DNA of 64,000 nucleotides from Treponema sp. C6A8 (GTDB lineage: Bacteria; Spirochaetota; Spirochaetia; Treponematales; Treponemataceae), in NCBI RefSeq assembly GCF_000619925.1, contig NZ_JHVB01000002.1, positions 1 to 64,000 on the forward strand, read 5' to 3'. Numbering within the stretch: the first letter of the stretch is position 1; each line of letters starts with the position of its first letter. The notes beneath the pieces are model-generated. The model worked only from the letters and a program-made list of their open reading frames with translations, was not told where the DNA came from and ran no database searches. Below, one piece after another: positions 16,140 to 25,137 of the stretch. Made by a program: the position numbers and the translations under genes.

Positions 16140-17545
16140 GAAGAAGGCAGTTCTACTGTCAAAAGGGCGCCGCCGTCCGGATTATTTGCAGCAGAAATTT
16201 TTCCGCCCAGAACAGAAGTAAGTGTTTTTGCAATTGCAAGTCCCAGTCCCGTACTGCTTTTCTTAAGATTGCGGGTTCTGGCACTGTTGCCTGTATAAAA
16301 TCTGTTGAAAATTTCAGTCAAATCTGCTTCAGAAAAGCCTTCGCCGTTATCAGCTTCACAAAGGAAAACTTTTTCTTCACCCTTATATGCTTTAAGAGTA
16401 ATAAGGCAGACTTCCTTGTTACAGAACTTTACGCTGTTTGTCATAAAGGCCGTAAAAGTCTGGTGCAGAAGTTCAGCATCAGAATTAATCTCCATCCTTT
16501 CATCGCAGTCTATTTCAACCTTTACAGTTTTTTCTGTATCAATATTTGAAAATTCATTTTTAAGGCGGTCAAAAAAGGCCTTCACGTTAATTTTTGTATA
16601 TTCAGGCTTAAGGATGCCGCTTTCATACCTGCTCATCTGAAGAAGATTTTCAATAATCATCTTCATGGATTTTGCTTCATTGTTTATTGCAATAAGGGAA
16701 GTTTCCAGCTGAGCAGGATCATCTTTTCCCCAGCGCAAAAGAAGCTTTGACTGCCCCGTAATTACAGCAAGGGGAGTTTTCAGCTCATGCGAAACATCAC
16801 TGGAAAACTGTCTTTCCCTTTCAAAATCTTTTTTTATACGCTCAAAAAGGGAATTAAAGGTTAGTGCAAGGTTATCAAGTTCATCATTTCTTGAAGAAAG
16901 AGGTAGAACTGCATCAAGTTCAGTGCTGGAAAGCTTACGGACATTTTCTGTCATGCGGACAACAGGTTCTATAGTACGCTTTGCAGTCAAATATGAAATG
17001 ATAAAGGCAATAAAAATCAAGATTAAAAGAAAAGGCACCAGAGTATATGGAAAAAGCTGGGAAAGTTTTGCCGCATAATCTGTATCCATATAAATTGCGG
17101 CAATTATTCTTAAAGGTATATCACTTTCTTTTAAGGAACAGTCCTTGGCATAATAAAGGATTTTTAAATCGCCGTCCGAAAAATAATTCTTTTCATAATA
17201 AATGCGGGCTCTGGTACTTGTCTTCAAGTTACAGGGAAGAAGAGGGTCATTTGTGTAATAAACAAAACCGTTATGCGAATTATATACAGAATAGGTAATG
17301 TAATAAGGAATGGTAAGAAAAAACTCTGATTCCATTTCCAGCCCGTTAGTCATGGAAAGATTATTTGCTATTCCTTCGCAGGTAAATTTCAATTCTTCAC
17401 TCTGCTTGTGCTGAATAGCCCTGTCCACAAATAAAACCATGGCAAAAATCGTTGCAATAAGCACGGTGGCAAGGATTTTTGTGTAACTTAAGGAAAGGCG
17501 GAATGGAAATGAATTTAAGAATTTCTTTATGGCATTATTTTTCAA
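16136..17545 (-). CDS. Two-component sensor histidine kinase
   Basis: A 469-residue membrane histidine kinase. TM1 lies at about residues 22-41 and TM2 at 166-187, enclosing a periplasmic sensor of about 125 residues. A HAMP-like linker follows (190-240). The HisKA domain has SSDVSHELKTPLAVI with the phosphorylated His at 253, and the HATPase domain has CEADNGEGFSEADL and STGLGLAIAKTL. Its start overlaps the response regulator by 11 bases, so they form one signalling pair. The first gene of the operon encodes a Pro/Gly-rich exported protein that could be its ligand, target or partner. The signal is unknown. Confidence 0.92.
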   Translation of the reverse strand: MKNNAIKKFLNSFPFRLSLSYTKILATVLIATIFAMVLFVDRAIQHKQSEELKFTCEGIANNLSMTNGLEMESEFFLTIPYYITYSVYNSHNGFVYYTNDPLLPCNLKTSTRARIYYEKNYFSDGDLKILYYAKDCSLKESDIPLRIIAAIYMDTDYAAKLSQLFPYTLVPFLLILIFIAFIISYLTAKRTIEPVVRMTENVRKLSSTELDAVLPLSSRNDELDNLALTFNSLFERIKKDFERERQFSSDVSHELKTPLAVITGQSKLLLRWGKDDPAQLETSLIAINNEAKSMKMIIENLLQMSRYESGILKPEYTKINVKAFFDRLKNEFSNIDTEKTVKVEIDCDERMEINSDAELLHQTFTAFMTNSVKFCNKEVCLITLKAYKGEEKVFLCEADNGEGFSEADLTEIFNRFYTGNSARTRNLKKSSTGLGLAIAKTLTSVLGGKISAANNPDGGALLTVELPSS

Positions 17546-18206
17546 TAATATATCCGATTCCTCTTACAGTTTTAATGTATTCATCTTTGGTAACATCGCC
17601 GATTTTTGAACGCAGATAGCCAATATATACGTCAACAATGTTTTCGTCAATAAAGTGCTCTTTTCCCCAGATTGCATCAAGGATTTCATTGCGGGAAAGA
17701 ACTTTGCCGGCATTTTCTACAAAGAGCTTCAAAAGGAAGTATTCGGTTTTAGAAAAATAAATTGTCTTTCCTTCAACCTTTACGCCCATGCCGTCCAAAT
17801 CCATTTCAAGGTTACGCACCTTCAGAATTGCTGAATCTTTGGAACTTCTGTTCAGGCGTCTTAAAACGGCATTAATTCTTGCAACCAGTTCTTCAATATC
17901 AAAAGGCTTGGCAATATAATCATCTGCGCCGGCATTAAGACCGTTAACCTTATCAATTGATTCTCCGCGGGCAGTTTCCAGAATTACAGGCACATTAGAT
18001 TCTTCGCGAATTCTTCTTAGAACCTCAATTCCATTCATTTCAGGAAGCATTACGTCCATCAAAATCAAATCGGGATTTTCTGAATGAAAGAGTTCAATTG
18101 CCTTGCGGCCAGTTTCAGCAACTACAGTTTCAAAACCTTCGTGTTTAAGTTCAGGGATAAGAAATTCGCAGATTCCCTTATCATCTTCTACTACAAGAAT
18201 TTTCAT
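17535..18206 (-). CDS. OmpR-family response regulator
   Basis: A 223-residue regulator. The receiver domain (1-120) has the acidic pocket VVEDDKG, phosphoacceptor D51 in LILMDVMLPEMNG, and K in YIAKPFDIEEL. The C-terminal winged-helix DNA-binding domain (about 125-223) has YIGYLRSKIGD and VRGIGYIIEK. It is phosphorylated by the adjoining kinase, whose gene it overlaps. It overlaps the upstream exported-protein gene by 4 bases, so all three are translated as a coupled unit. Targets are unknown; autoregulation of the operon is common in this family. Confidence 0.93.
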   Translation of the reverse strand: MKILVVEDDKGICEFLIPELKHEGFETVVAETGRKAIELFHSENPDLILMDVMLPEMNGIEVLRRIREESNVPVILETARGESIDKVNGLNAGADDYIAKPFDIEELVARINAVLRRLNRSSKDSAILKVRNLEMDLDGMGVKVEGKTIYFSKTEYFLLKLFVENAGKVLSRNEILDAIWGKEHFIDENIVDVYIGYLRSKIGDVTKDEYIKTVRGIGYIIEK

Positions 18207-18778
18207 TTTACAATTATTTCCTCTATAACTTTTCCATCAAATGTCTGAACATTTTTTAGTACAAGCTTAGATTTTTTTATCTCTTCCTCTGTATAAAAGT
18301 CAGAAACAAAAGTAATGGTTACAGCATCTGATTTCCGGTTGAATTTTATAATAACTCCTGAATCGACCTTTTTTCCATTCAGATATAGTGATTTTGAAGA
18401 GATTTTTGCAGTATCCACAGCCTGATTAAAATGAACGGCAAGCTGATAGTTATTTGCCTTTCGCGTAAGAGATGTATTTACAACTTCAAGAGGCTCGTTT
18501 GAGCAAAGTTTTCTTTGTCCGCGGTAATTAATAATTACAGAAGAGGATGAACTTCCTCCGGACGGCGCGCTTGGAGCGGGAGGCGGAGGCGGCGCATTTC
18601 TTTGTCCCGGAGGATTACTTCCCGGTGCTGGTGGCGGCGCAGAAGGAGGCGGAGCGCTTCTTCCCGGGGCTCCCCCACCTGGTCCAGGTCCACCCGGACC
18701 GCCAGGGCCTCCCGGTGCAGAAAAGGCCAGAGATGAAAATAATATAATAGAAAAAAGAGTTAATAGTCTTTTTTTCAC
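18203..18778 (-). CDS. Exported Pro/Gly-rich protein of a two-component operon
   Basis: A 191-residue protein. A signal peptide (about 1-20, ending AFSA) is followed by about 60 residues of PGGPGGPGG and APPPPPAPS-type low complexity, a short Ser run, and a C-terminal domain (about 85-191). That domain is rich in beta-strand patterns (VIINYRGQRKL, KISSKSLYLNGKKV, DAVTITFVSDFYT), probably Ig-like. The Pro/Gly linker would span periplasm or surface layers. As first gene of an operon with a histidine kinase and regulator it may present or sense an envelope signal. I recognise no family for the C-terminal domain. Confidence 0.65.
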   Translation of the reverse strand: MKKRLLTLFSIILFSSLAFSAPGGPGGPGGPGPGGGAPGRSAPPPSAPPPAPGSNPPGQRNAPPPPPAPSAPSGGSSSSSVIINYRGQRKLCSNEPLEVVNTSLTRKANNYQLAVHFNQAVDTAKISSKSLYLNGKKVDSGVIIKFNRKSDAVTITFVSDFYTEEEIKKSKLVLKNVQTFDGKVIEEIIVK

Positions 18779-18889
18779 AAGAATAGTATTAACCCCATCT
18801 TAAAAAATAAACAATATGGGGAAAGCTTTTATAAAAGAAGTCTTAGTAATAATAAGATTTTTCTTATAATTTAAACTCGATAGCATAAC

Positions 18890-18963
18890 GCAAAGGTCGT
18901 AAGGGGCACTACAGTTTTTAGCGGGAAGAACCTTTGCTACACTTCTCCCTGACGGTCGAAGTG
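18890..18963. repeat. Two-hairpin intergenic repeat, copy 3 (reverse orientation)
   Basis: GCAAAGGT (18890-18897) pairs with ACCTTTGC (18930-18937), then CACTTC (18940-18945) pairs with GAAGTG (18958-18963). The layout and the shared GCAAAGGTCGTAAG match copies near 22.65 and 42.93 kb read on the other strand. It ends 2 bases before the ACT-domain gene's stop. Confidence 0.6.
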
Positions 18964-18965
18964 CT

Positions 18966-19235
18966 TTAGACGCGGTGCATAGCTGAAAAAACCTTCTCAG
19001 CCATTACGTTGATTTCTACGCCCATTTCTTCGGCTTTTTTGGTCAGGTCGGTGCGGAGCTGGTCAACAGCAACATCGGCTTTGGACAAATCTACCATCAT
19101 CATCATTACAAAGTTTCCGGAAAGGATAGTCTGTGTAATGTCGGCAATATTTACCGAATGCTGTGCCAGGAATTCAGAGACCTTAGCGATAATACCAACT
19201 TTATCAGATCCTACTACAGTAATAATTGCGTTCAT
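18966..19235 (-). CDS. ACT domain protein (UPF0237 type)
   Basis: An 89-residue single-ACT protein of the UPF0237 family, starting MNAIITVVGSDKVGIIAKV. The ACT fold (beta-alpha-beta-beta-alpha-beta) typically binds amino acids and dimerises to regulate metabolism. I chose the internal Met over an in-frame start 10 codons upstream because family members begin here and AGGAGG lies 12 bases before it, which would be within coding sequence otherwise. The usual partner gene (UPF0210/PFL-like) is not adjacent. It follows ornithine carbamoyltransferase on the same strand. The ligand is unknown. Confidence 0.8.
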   Translation of the reverse strand: MNAIITVVGSDKVGIIAKVSEFLAQHSVNIADITQTILSGNFVMMMMVDLSKADVAVDQLRTDLTKKAEEMGVEINVMAEKVFSAMHRV

Positions 19236-19327
19236 AATGTGCTTTATCCTCCTAAAAAAAGCCATTAAACAAGTTTGTCAAGGCTTTAAGCGTAGCGTGC
19301 CTTGACGAACTTGTATTTGTATATGGC

Positions 19328-20326
19328 CTAGAAATTATTTCCTAATGTTGCGGCAAGTACAGCCTTAATTGTATGCATGCGGTTTTCAGCTTCATCAAAA
19401 ACTACAGACTGCTTGCTTTCAAAAACATCATCTGTAACTTCCATAGCTGCAAGCCCGAACTTTTCACCAATTTCCTGCCCGATTTTTGTTTCAAGGTTAT
19501 GGAAAGAAGGCAAATCATGCATAAAAATTGCCTCAGGTTTTGCAAGCTTCATTACATCAGCATTTACCTGATAAGGCTTAAGGTCTGCAATGCGTTCTGC
19601 CCAAACTTCATCAGGCTCACCCATGCTTACCCAGACATCAGTATAAATAATATCAGCATTTTTTGCAGCAGCTTTAACGTCTTCTGTCAAAGTAATTGTT
19701 CCGCCGCTTTCCTTCTGCCATACCTTGCACTCTTCAATAAGAGCCGCATTAGGTGCGTATTTTTTAGGGCTGCAGAGCACAAGATTCAAGCCGAGTTTAG
19801 AACAAACAATGCTCAAAGAATTTCCTATGTTATAGCGGGCATCACCAAAGTAAACAAGCTTAAGGCCCTTAAGTTTTCCAAGGTGCTCGCGGATTGTAAG
19901 CATGTCAGCCAGCATCTGTGTCGGGTGATATTCGTTTGTAAGACCGTTCCAGACAGGAACTTCTGTGTATTTTGCAAGGGCTTCTACCATTTCCTGACCG
20001 TAACCGCGGTATTCAATTCCGTCAAACATGCGGCCAAGAACGCGGGCAGTATCAGCAATGCTTTCTTTTTTACCAATCTGACTGCCCTCTGCAAGGTAAG
20101 TTGTGCAGATTCCAAGATCATGAGCTGCAACTTCAAAGGCACAACGGGTACGGGTACTTGTCTTTTCAAAAATGAGGGCAATGTTTTTTCCCCGGTGAAT
20201 ATCCACAGGAATTCCAAGCTTTTTCTTTTCTTTAAGACTTGCTGCTAAATCAAGCAGATAAAGAATCTCTTCCGCCGTAAAATCTTTAAGTGTTAAAAAG
20301 TCGCGACCTTTCAAATCAATACTCAT
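19328..20326 (-). CDS. argF: Ornithine carbamoyltransferase
   Basis: A 332-residue aspartate/ornithine carbamoyltransferase family enzyme. STRTR at 57-61 binds carbamoyl phosphate, [16 protein letters not shown] is the HPTQ block, [10 protein letters not shown] is the ornithine SMG loop, and the C-terminal block reads MHDLPSFHN. The usual HCLP motif is HDLP here, replacing the conserved Cys. Overall sequence is most like the catabolic ArcB group. No arcA, arcC or arg genes are adjacent, so direction (citrulline synthesis or breakdown) cannot be set. The ACT gene downstream may be co-transcribed. Confidence 0.85.
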   Translation of the reverse strand: MSIDLKGRDFLTLKDFTAEEILYLLDLAASLKEKKKLGIPVDIHRGKNIALIFEKTSTRTRCAFEVAAHDLGICTTYLAEGSQIGKKESIADTARVLGRMFDGIEYRGYGQEMVEALAKYTEVPVWNGLTNEYHPTQMLADMLTIREHLGKLKGLKLVYFGDARYNIGNSLSIVCSKLGLNLVLCSPKKYAPNAALIEECKVWQKESGGTITLTEDVKAAAKNADIIYTDVWVSMGEPDEVWAERIADLKPYQVNADVMKLAKPEAIFMHDLPSFHNLETKIGQEIGEKFGLAAMEVTDDVFESKQSVVFDEAENRMHTIKAVLAATLGNNF

Positions 20327-20500
20327 AACAACCTCGCTAAAAGTGATTGTGAAAGTTTAATTATAGTGCATAACTTAAGTATTATTCAAGAAGTATGTTT
20401 TTTTTAGAAAATCATATCAGCTTGATTGCCCCGTTTAACAGTGGCGAAAAATCCAGAAAAGCGATATAATATAAGTAATTATAAAATCCGGGTGGGGAAA

Positions 20501-22636
20501 ATGGATTCTAAAAAAACGACTGCGGCAAAGGCTGCCGCTCCAAAAGCTTCAGTAAAATCTACAGCAGCGGCAAAAACGACTGCCAGCAAGGCAACAGCTG
20601 CAAAAAAAGTAAGTGCCGCTAAGGCAAGCACTGTAAAAGCGGCTCCCGCAAAGGCAGCTGCAAAAACAGCAGTTGCAGCGGCTTCAACTGCGCCTGCTGC
20701 ACCATCAACTGTAAGTGAAACTACCACGGCAAAATCAACTGCAACAAAATCTGTAAGAACTACGGCCGCTAAAACAGTTGCACCAAAAGCTTCAGCTGCC
20801 GTTTACGATGAATCTTCCATTCAGCATCTTGAAGGTCTGGAGCACATCCGTCTGCGTCCTGGTATGTATATCGGTTCCCTTGGCGACGGTTCAAATGAAA
20901 ACGACGGTATTTATATCCTCTTAAAAGAAGGAATTGATAACTCTGTTGATGAATTTTCTCAGGGTTTTGGTAACAGAATCGATGTTGAAATTAAAGACGG
21001 CCGCGTAAAAATCCGTGACTATGGACGCGGTATTCCTCTTGGAAAACTTGAAGACTGTGTAAGTAACGTAAACACAGGTGCTAAATACAATAACTCTGTT
21101 TTTAAGCAGGCAATCGGTATGAACGGTGTTGGTATTAAGGCTACCAACGCTCTTTCGTCATACTTCCGTGCGGCTTCTGTTCGCGACGGCAAAATGGCTG
21201 TGGTTGAGTTTGAAAAAGGAAACAAGCTGAGCGGAAAAACAGGTAACGCAAAGCCTGGCGTTCCAAACGGCACCTACCTTGAATTTGAGCCGGATAAAGA
21301 ACTTTTTGGAAAATATGCCTTCAACATGGAATATGTTGAAAAACGTCTCTGGAACTATGCCTACCTGAACCCTGGACTTTTGATTAAGTGCAACGGCAAG
21401 GAATATGTCAGCCAGAACGGAATTATGGACCTGCTCAATCACGAAATGGGCGGGGCAGACAAGGCTCTTTACAATCTTTTTGACTACAAGGGCGAAAACC
21501 TTCAGTTTGTTTTGACACATGGTGCCAGCCTTGATAAATTCATCTATTCATTCGTAAACGGTCAGAGCACAGAAGACGGCGGTACCCATGTTACTGCCTT
21601 CCTTGACGGTTTTACAAAGGGAATAAACGAATACTTTAAGAAAGACTATGATATCCGCGATGTAACAAGCGGTTTGTATGTGGCACTTAAAATCGGACTT
21701 GATAATCCTATGTTCACAAGCCAGACAAAAAATAAGCTTGGTAACGTAGAAATCCGTGCTCCGATTATTAAGGAAGTTCAGATTGCGGTTGATGACTGGC
21801 TCCGCCACAATCCTGATATTGCCGGCCGCATCGAAGAAAAAATCATCAAAAACCAGAAGGCCCGCAACGAAATCAACAGCGTTACAGACAAGCAGATTCG
21901 CGAGGCTTCCAAGTCTCTTATGCTTAAGATTCCAAAGCTTAAGGACTGCCGCTACCATCTTCAGGACGGCCCAAAGGGTGCAGAAAGCATGATTTTCATT
22001 ACCGAGGGTGATTCTGCGACTGGTACAATGACTCACGCCCGCGACGTAACATATCAGGCAATTTTCAGCCTTCGCGGTAAGCCTGCAAATATGTACGGAA
22101 TGAAGCGTTCTGCAATTTTTGATGTAGAAGAGCTTAAAAACCTGACTTTCAGTCTTGGTATCCAGAAAGATATTGAAGGTCTTCGTTATAATAAAATCAT
22201 CATCGCAACCGATGCCGATAACGACGGTTACCATATCAGAAACCTTGTAATGACTTATCTTCTTTTATACTTTGAAGAGCTTGTTCTTACAGGGCACGTT
22301 TATATTCTTGAAACTCCGCTTTTCCGCGTACGCAACAAGACAAAAACTGTTTACTGCTACAGCGAAGAAAGCCGTGATAAGGAAATCAAAAAGCTTGGCG
22401 CCAGCGCTGAAGTAACCCGATTTAAGGGACTTGGAGAAATCAACCCTAGCGAGTTCGGTCAGTTTATCTTCCCTCGCAAAGAAGGCGAAAGTGAAGATAA
22501 GGGTATGCACCTGACTCCGGTAACTATCCAGCAGCTTAAAAACGTGCCGGAAGTTCTGAAGTTCTATATGGGTAAGAACACACCAGAGCGCCGCGACTTT
22601 ATTATTCACAACCTGGCTTCCGAAATTGACGCTTAA
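20501..22636 (+). CDS. parE: DNA topoisomerase IV subunit B with histone-like N-terminal tail
   Basis: A 711-residue type IIA topoisomerase ATPase/TOPRIM subunit. The first about 105 residues are a low-complexity Ala/Lys/Thr tail (repeats such as AAKTTASKA) resembling histone H1-like tails. The enzyme proper begins at SSIQHLEGLEHIRLRPGMYIG. GHKL ATPase motifs (EGIDNSVDE, IRDYGRGIPLG, GMNGVGIKATNALS) are followed by TOPRIM motifs ITEGDSA and ATDADNDGYHIRN. It decatenates and relaxes DNA with ParC, which is not adjacent. The chosen ATG has GGTGGGG 4 bases upstream; a longer in-frame start adds 25 unlikely residues. GyrB is the alternative, but the TOPRIM variant fits the ParE group of spirochaetes and Bacteroidetes. 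Confidence 0.85.
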   Translation: MDSKKTTAAKAAAPKASVKSTAAAKTTASKATAAKKVSAAKASTVKAAPAKAAAKTAVAAASTAPAAPSTVSETTTAKSTATKSVRTTAAKTVAPKASAAVYDESSIQHLEGLEHIRLRPGMYIGSLGDGSNENDGIYILLKEGIDNSVDEFSQGFGNRIDVEIKDGRVKIRDYGRGIPLGKLEDCVSNVNTGAKYNNSVFKQAIGMNGVGIKATNALSSYFRAASVRDGKMAVVEFEKGNKLSGKTGNAKPGVPNGTYLEFEPDKELFGKYAFNMEYVEKRLWNYAYLNPGLLIKCNGKEYVSQNGIMDLLNHEMGGADKALYNLFDYKGENLQFVLTHGASLDKFIYSFVNGQSTEDGGTHVTAFLDGFTKGINEYFKKDYDIRDVTSGLYVALKIGLDNPMFTSQTKNKLGNVEIRAPIIKEVQIAVDDWLRHNPDIAGRIEEKIIKNQKARNEINSVTDKQIREASKSLMLKIPKLKDCRYHLQDGPKGAESMIFITEGDSATGTMTHARDVTYQAIFSLRGKPANMYGMKRSAIFDVEELKNLTFSLGIQKDIEGLRYNKIIIATDADNDGYHIRNLVMTYLLLYFEELVLTGHVYILETPLFRVRNKTKTVYCYSEESRDKEIKKLGASAEVTRFKGLGEINPSEFGQFIFPRKEGESEDKGMHLTPVTIQQLKNVPEVLKFYMGKNTPERRDFIIHNLASEIDA

Positions 22637-22640
22637 TGTA

Positions 22641-22711
22641 ACTTGAGCGAAGCGAAAGTTATGCAAAGGTCCGGGAAGTTATGCTATTAAGTTTGTCTTA
22701 CGACCTTTGCA
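22641..22711. repeat. Two-hairpin intergenic repeat, copy 1
   Basis: A small AACTT/AAGTT hairpin (22641-22660) is followed by TGCAAAGGTC (22662-22671) pairing with GACCTTTGCA (22702-22711). It has the same order, length and partial sequence as the copy at 42930. It fills the gap between convergent parE and peptidase genes. Confidence 0.65.
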
Positions 22712-22749
22712 GAAATCGACGCTTAGAGTGTGAACAGTCGCATCAGAAT

Positions 22750-23556
22750 CTATTTTCTCACTGTTTTCAAATCTGCCAGAGAGTCAAGGATTCTGGCAGT
22801 AATTTCAAAGGCCTCTTCATCAAGACTCTCAAAATCATCTTCCATAGTGTGAAGTTTCTGCCAGGAAAGGGGCTTGATAGAAGCTCGTAAGAAGGCATCA
22901 ATTTCCTGGCCGGGCAGCATTGTAAAGGCTACGGCAGGAATACCGTTCGCAATAAAACCGGCATTATCACTGTAATTGCAGGGAAGCTTCATCCATTTGC
23001 CGCCAGCCGCAGTCTTTATCAAACTTTCAGCTCGTTCTTCAAGAGTACAAAAATCCTTTACAAAAGCCCGAGGCGCATTTTTAGGGAGCACAGTTTCTGT
23101 CAGAACCGGAACATCACCCCGCCCCATGCAGTCAAAAACAAAAACATCTTCGTTTGTTATTCCAAGACGCTTAAAAAGCTTTGCAAGCCCGAAGGCCCCT
23201 TGAGACGCCACTCCTTCAGAACTCAGTTCTTCGCCATCCGTAAATATCATGCGGATATTGTGAGTTCCAGTCCGCACAGAAAGCCTTTCCGCCCAGCGCA
23301 AAAATGAATACACAGAAGAAGAATTATCGTTGGCGCCCGGAGTCTGTGGCACGCGGTCATAGTGGGCAATTACTGTTTTGATTTTAAAAAGCGGGTTGTA
23401 TTGATTTTTTGGGAAGGTAACGTAAAGGTGATTTTTTCCGTCAATGGGAATTATAGGACAATTAAGCCCGATGCCTTCCAGATACTTTTGAATGAACTTT
23501 ACCCGGTCAGCATCGAGCTCTATAAACTTTTTAAATTCTTCGTCCAAAAACGCCAT
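22750..23556 (-). CDS. M28-type zinc aminopeptidase-like protein
   Basis: A 268-residue protein of the M28 peptidase group. The co-catalytic zinc ligands appear in order: VIAHYD (H), GANDNSSSV (bridging D), FTDGEELSSEG (catalytic E and ligand E), DCMGRGD (D) and the C-terminal KLHTMEDD (H). It lacks a signal peptide, so it is probably cytosolic and acts on small peptides. It is shorter than typical exported M28 enzymes and lacks an accessory domain. It converges with parE across a two-hairpin repeat and lies 48 bases downstream of trpB2 on the same strand. Confidence 0.82.
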   Translation of the reverse strand: MAFLDEEFKKFIELDADRVKFIQKYLEGIGLNCPIIPIDGKNHLYVTFPKNQYNPLFKIKTVIAHYDRVPQTPGANDNSSSVYSFLRWAERLSVRTGTHNIRMIFTDGEELSSEGVASQGAFGLAKLFKRLGITNEDVFVFDCMGRGDVPVLTETVLPKNAPRAFVKDFCTLEERAESLIKTAAGGKWMKLPCNYSDNAGFIANGIPAVAFTMLPGQEIDAFLRASIKPLSWQKLHTMEDDFESLDEEAFEITARILDSLADLKTVRK

Positions 23557-23604
23557 ATTTATTTATCGGCAGAAAGACGAAGAATTCTTCATTTCTAAAA
23601 GAGA

Positions 23605-24990
23605 TTAGAATTCATTTCCCGGAAAGCGAGGAATTCCTGCAAAACCTTTTTCAAGGTCAGCATCAGTTGGAATATAATCGCTCATAGTTCCGTCGTTGAA
23701 AGCCTTGTAAGCGTACATATCAAAGTAACCGGTACCAGTAAGACCAAAGAGGATTGTCTTTTCTTCGCCTGTTTCCTTACACTTAAGGGCTTCATCAATT
23801 GCAACCTTGATTGCGTGGCTTGATTCAGGAGCAGGAAGAATACCTTCTACGCGGGCAAATTCCTGAGCTGCTCTGAAAACTTCTGTCTGCTCAACAGTGC
23901 GGGCTTCCATAAGACCGTCATCATAAAGCTGAGAAAGAATAGAACTCATACCGTGGTAACGGAGGCCGCCTGCATGGTTTGGAGAAGGAATAAATTCACT
24001 TCCCAGAGTGTACATCTTTGCAAGAGGACAAACATGACCGGTATCACAGAAGTCGTAAACAAACTTACCGCGGGTCAAAGAAGGACAGCTTGCAGGTTCA
24101 ACAGCAATAAACTGATAGTCAGCCTCACCGCGGAGCTTGCGTCCCATAAATGGAGAAATAAGACCGCCAAGGTTTGAACCGCCGCCTGCACAACCGATAA
24201 TCATATCAGGCTTAATGCCGTATTTATCCATTGCAGTCATAGTTTCAAGACCGATTACAGTCTGATGAAGCAAAACCTGATTCAAAACGCTTCCTAAAAC
24301 GTAGCGGTAACCTTCCTGATGAGTTGCAGCTTCAACAGCTTCAGAAATAGCACAGCCCAAACTTCCGCCAGTACCAGGGAATTCAGCAAGAATCTTTCTT
24401 CCTACTTCTGTTGTTTCGCTAGGAGATGGAGTAATTTTTGCGCCGTAAGTGCGGATAACTTCGCGGCGGAAAGGCTTCTGCTCGTAAGAAACCTTTACCA
24501 TATATACCTGGCAGTCCAGTCCAAAGTAAGAACATGCCATAGAAAGTGCAGTTCCCCACTGACCTGCACCAGTTTCAGTTGTAACACCTTTCAAGCCCTG
24601 TTTTTTTGCGTAGTAAGCCTGGGCAATTGCAGAGTTCAGTTTGTGGCTTCCGCTTGTGTTATTTCCTTCAAACTTGTAGTAGATTTTTGCCGGAGTTCCA
24701 AGCTTCTTTTCCAGACAGTAAGCGCGGACAAGAGGTGCCGGGCGATACATTTTGTAAAACTCGCGGATTTCTTCAGGGATTTCAATATACGCGGTATTAT
24801 CATCAAGTTCCTGCTTAATAAGTTCATCACAGAATACAGGACGAAGTTCTTCAAAAGTCATTGGCTGGTGTGTACCCGGATTCAAAAGCGGTGCCGGTTT
24901 ATTTTTCATATCAGCACGAACGTTATACCAGCTGGTCGGAAGTTCGTTTTCTGAAAGATAGATTTTGTAAGGGATTTTTTCGTTACTCAT
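23605..24990 (-). CDS. trpB: TrpB2-type tryptophan synthase beta-like enzyme
   Basis: A 461-residue fold-type II PLP enzyme of the TrpB2 branch. It shows the PLP-lysine block GNNTSGSHKLNSA, ETGAGQWGTAL, the glycine loop GCAGGGSNLGG and the C-terminal FGLTGTGYFDM. TrpB2 enzymes condense indole and serine without needing a TrpA partner. No trpA or other trp genes are present here, consistent with indole salvage or a serine-related side role. SD AGAGG precedes the ATG. An 18-base motif (25010-25027) identical to one before the sugar-binding protein gene lies just upstream. It is separated from glyA by a terminator. Confidence 0.88.
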   Translation of the reverse strand: MSNEKIPYKIYLSENELPTSWYNVRADMKNKPAPLLNPGTHQPMTFEELRPVFCDELIKQELDDNTAYIEIPEEIREFYKMYRPAPLVRAYCLEKKLGTPAKIYYKFEGNNTSGSHKLNSAIAQAYYAKKQGLKGVTTETGAGQWGTALSMACSYFGLDCQVYMVKVSYEQKPFRREVIRTYGAKITPSPSETTEVGRKILAEFPGTGGSLGCAISEAVEAATHQEGYRYVLGSVLNQVLLHQTVIGLETMTAMDKYGIKPDMIIGCAGGGSNLGGLISPFMGRKLRGEADYQFIAVEPASCPSLTRGKFVYDFCDTGHVCPLAKMYTLGSEFIPSPNHAGGLRYHGMSSILSQLYDDGLMEARTVEQTEVFRAAQEFARVEGILPAPESSHAIKVAIDEALKCKETGEEKTILFGLTGTGYFDMYAYKAFNDGTMSDYIPTDADLEKGFAGIPRFPGNEF

Positions 24991-25009
24991 TTTTAACCTC
25001 TCGTTCTTA

Positions 25010-25027
25010 TTTATAGAAACATTTTGT
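25010..25027 (-). promoter_or_regulatory. 18-base motif shared with the chvE upstream region
   Basis: TTTATAGAAACATTTTGT (plus-strand reading) is identical here and at 30764-30781, each 20-40 bases before a leftward gene. It is A/T-rich and overlaps the promoter or leader zone; at chvE it extends to a full dyad. Confidence 0.5.
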
Positions 25028-25071
25028 ACTTATACATAGTAACATACAAAAAGCGATACTGCAAGCAGAAA

Positions 25072-25110
25072 CATAAAAAAGAAGGCCTCAGGTAACACCC
25101 AAAGCCTTCT
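25072..25110 (-). terminator. Rho-independent terminator of glyA
   Basis: On the minus strand AGAAGGC pairs with GCCTTCT around a 17-base loop and is followed by a T-rich run. It lies 28 bases after the glyA stop. Confidence 0.8.
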
Positions 25111-25137
25111 ATTTGTTATCTCAATTTGTCAAAGGAC

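Noticed and set aside
23605-24990. Canonical TrpB of a trp operon
   Set aside because: Sequence is of the TrpB2 branch and no trpA or other trp gene is adjacent.
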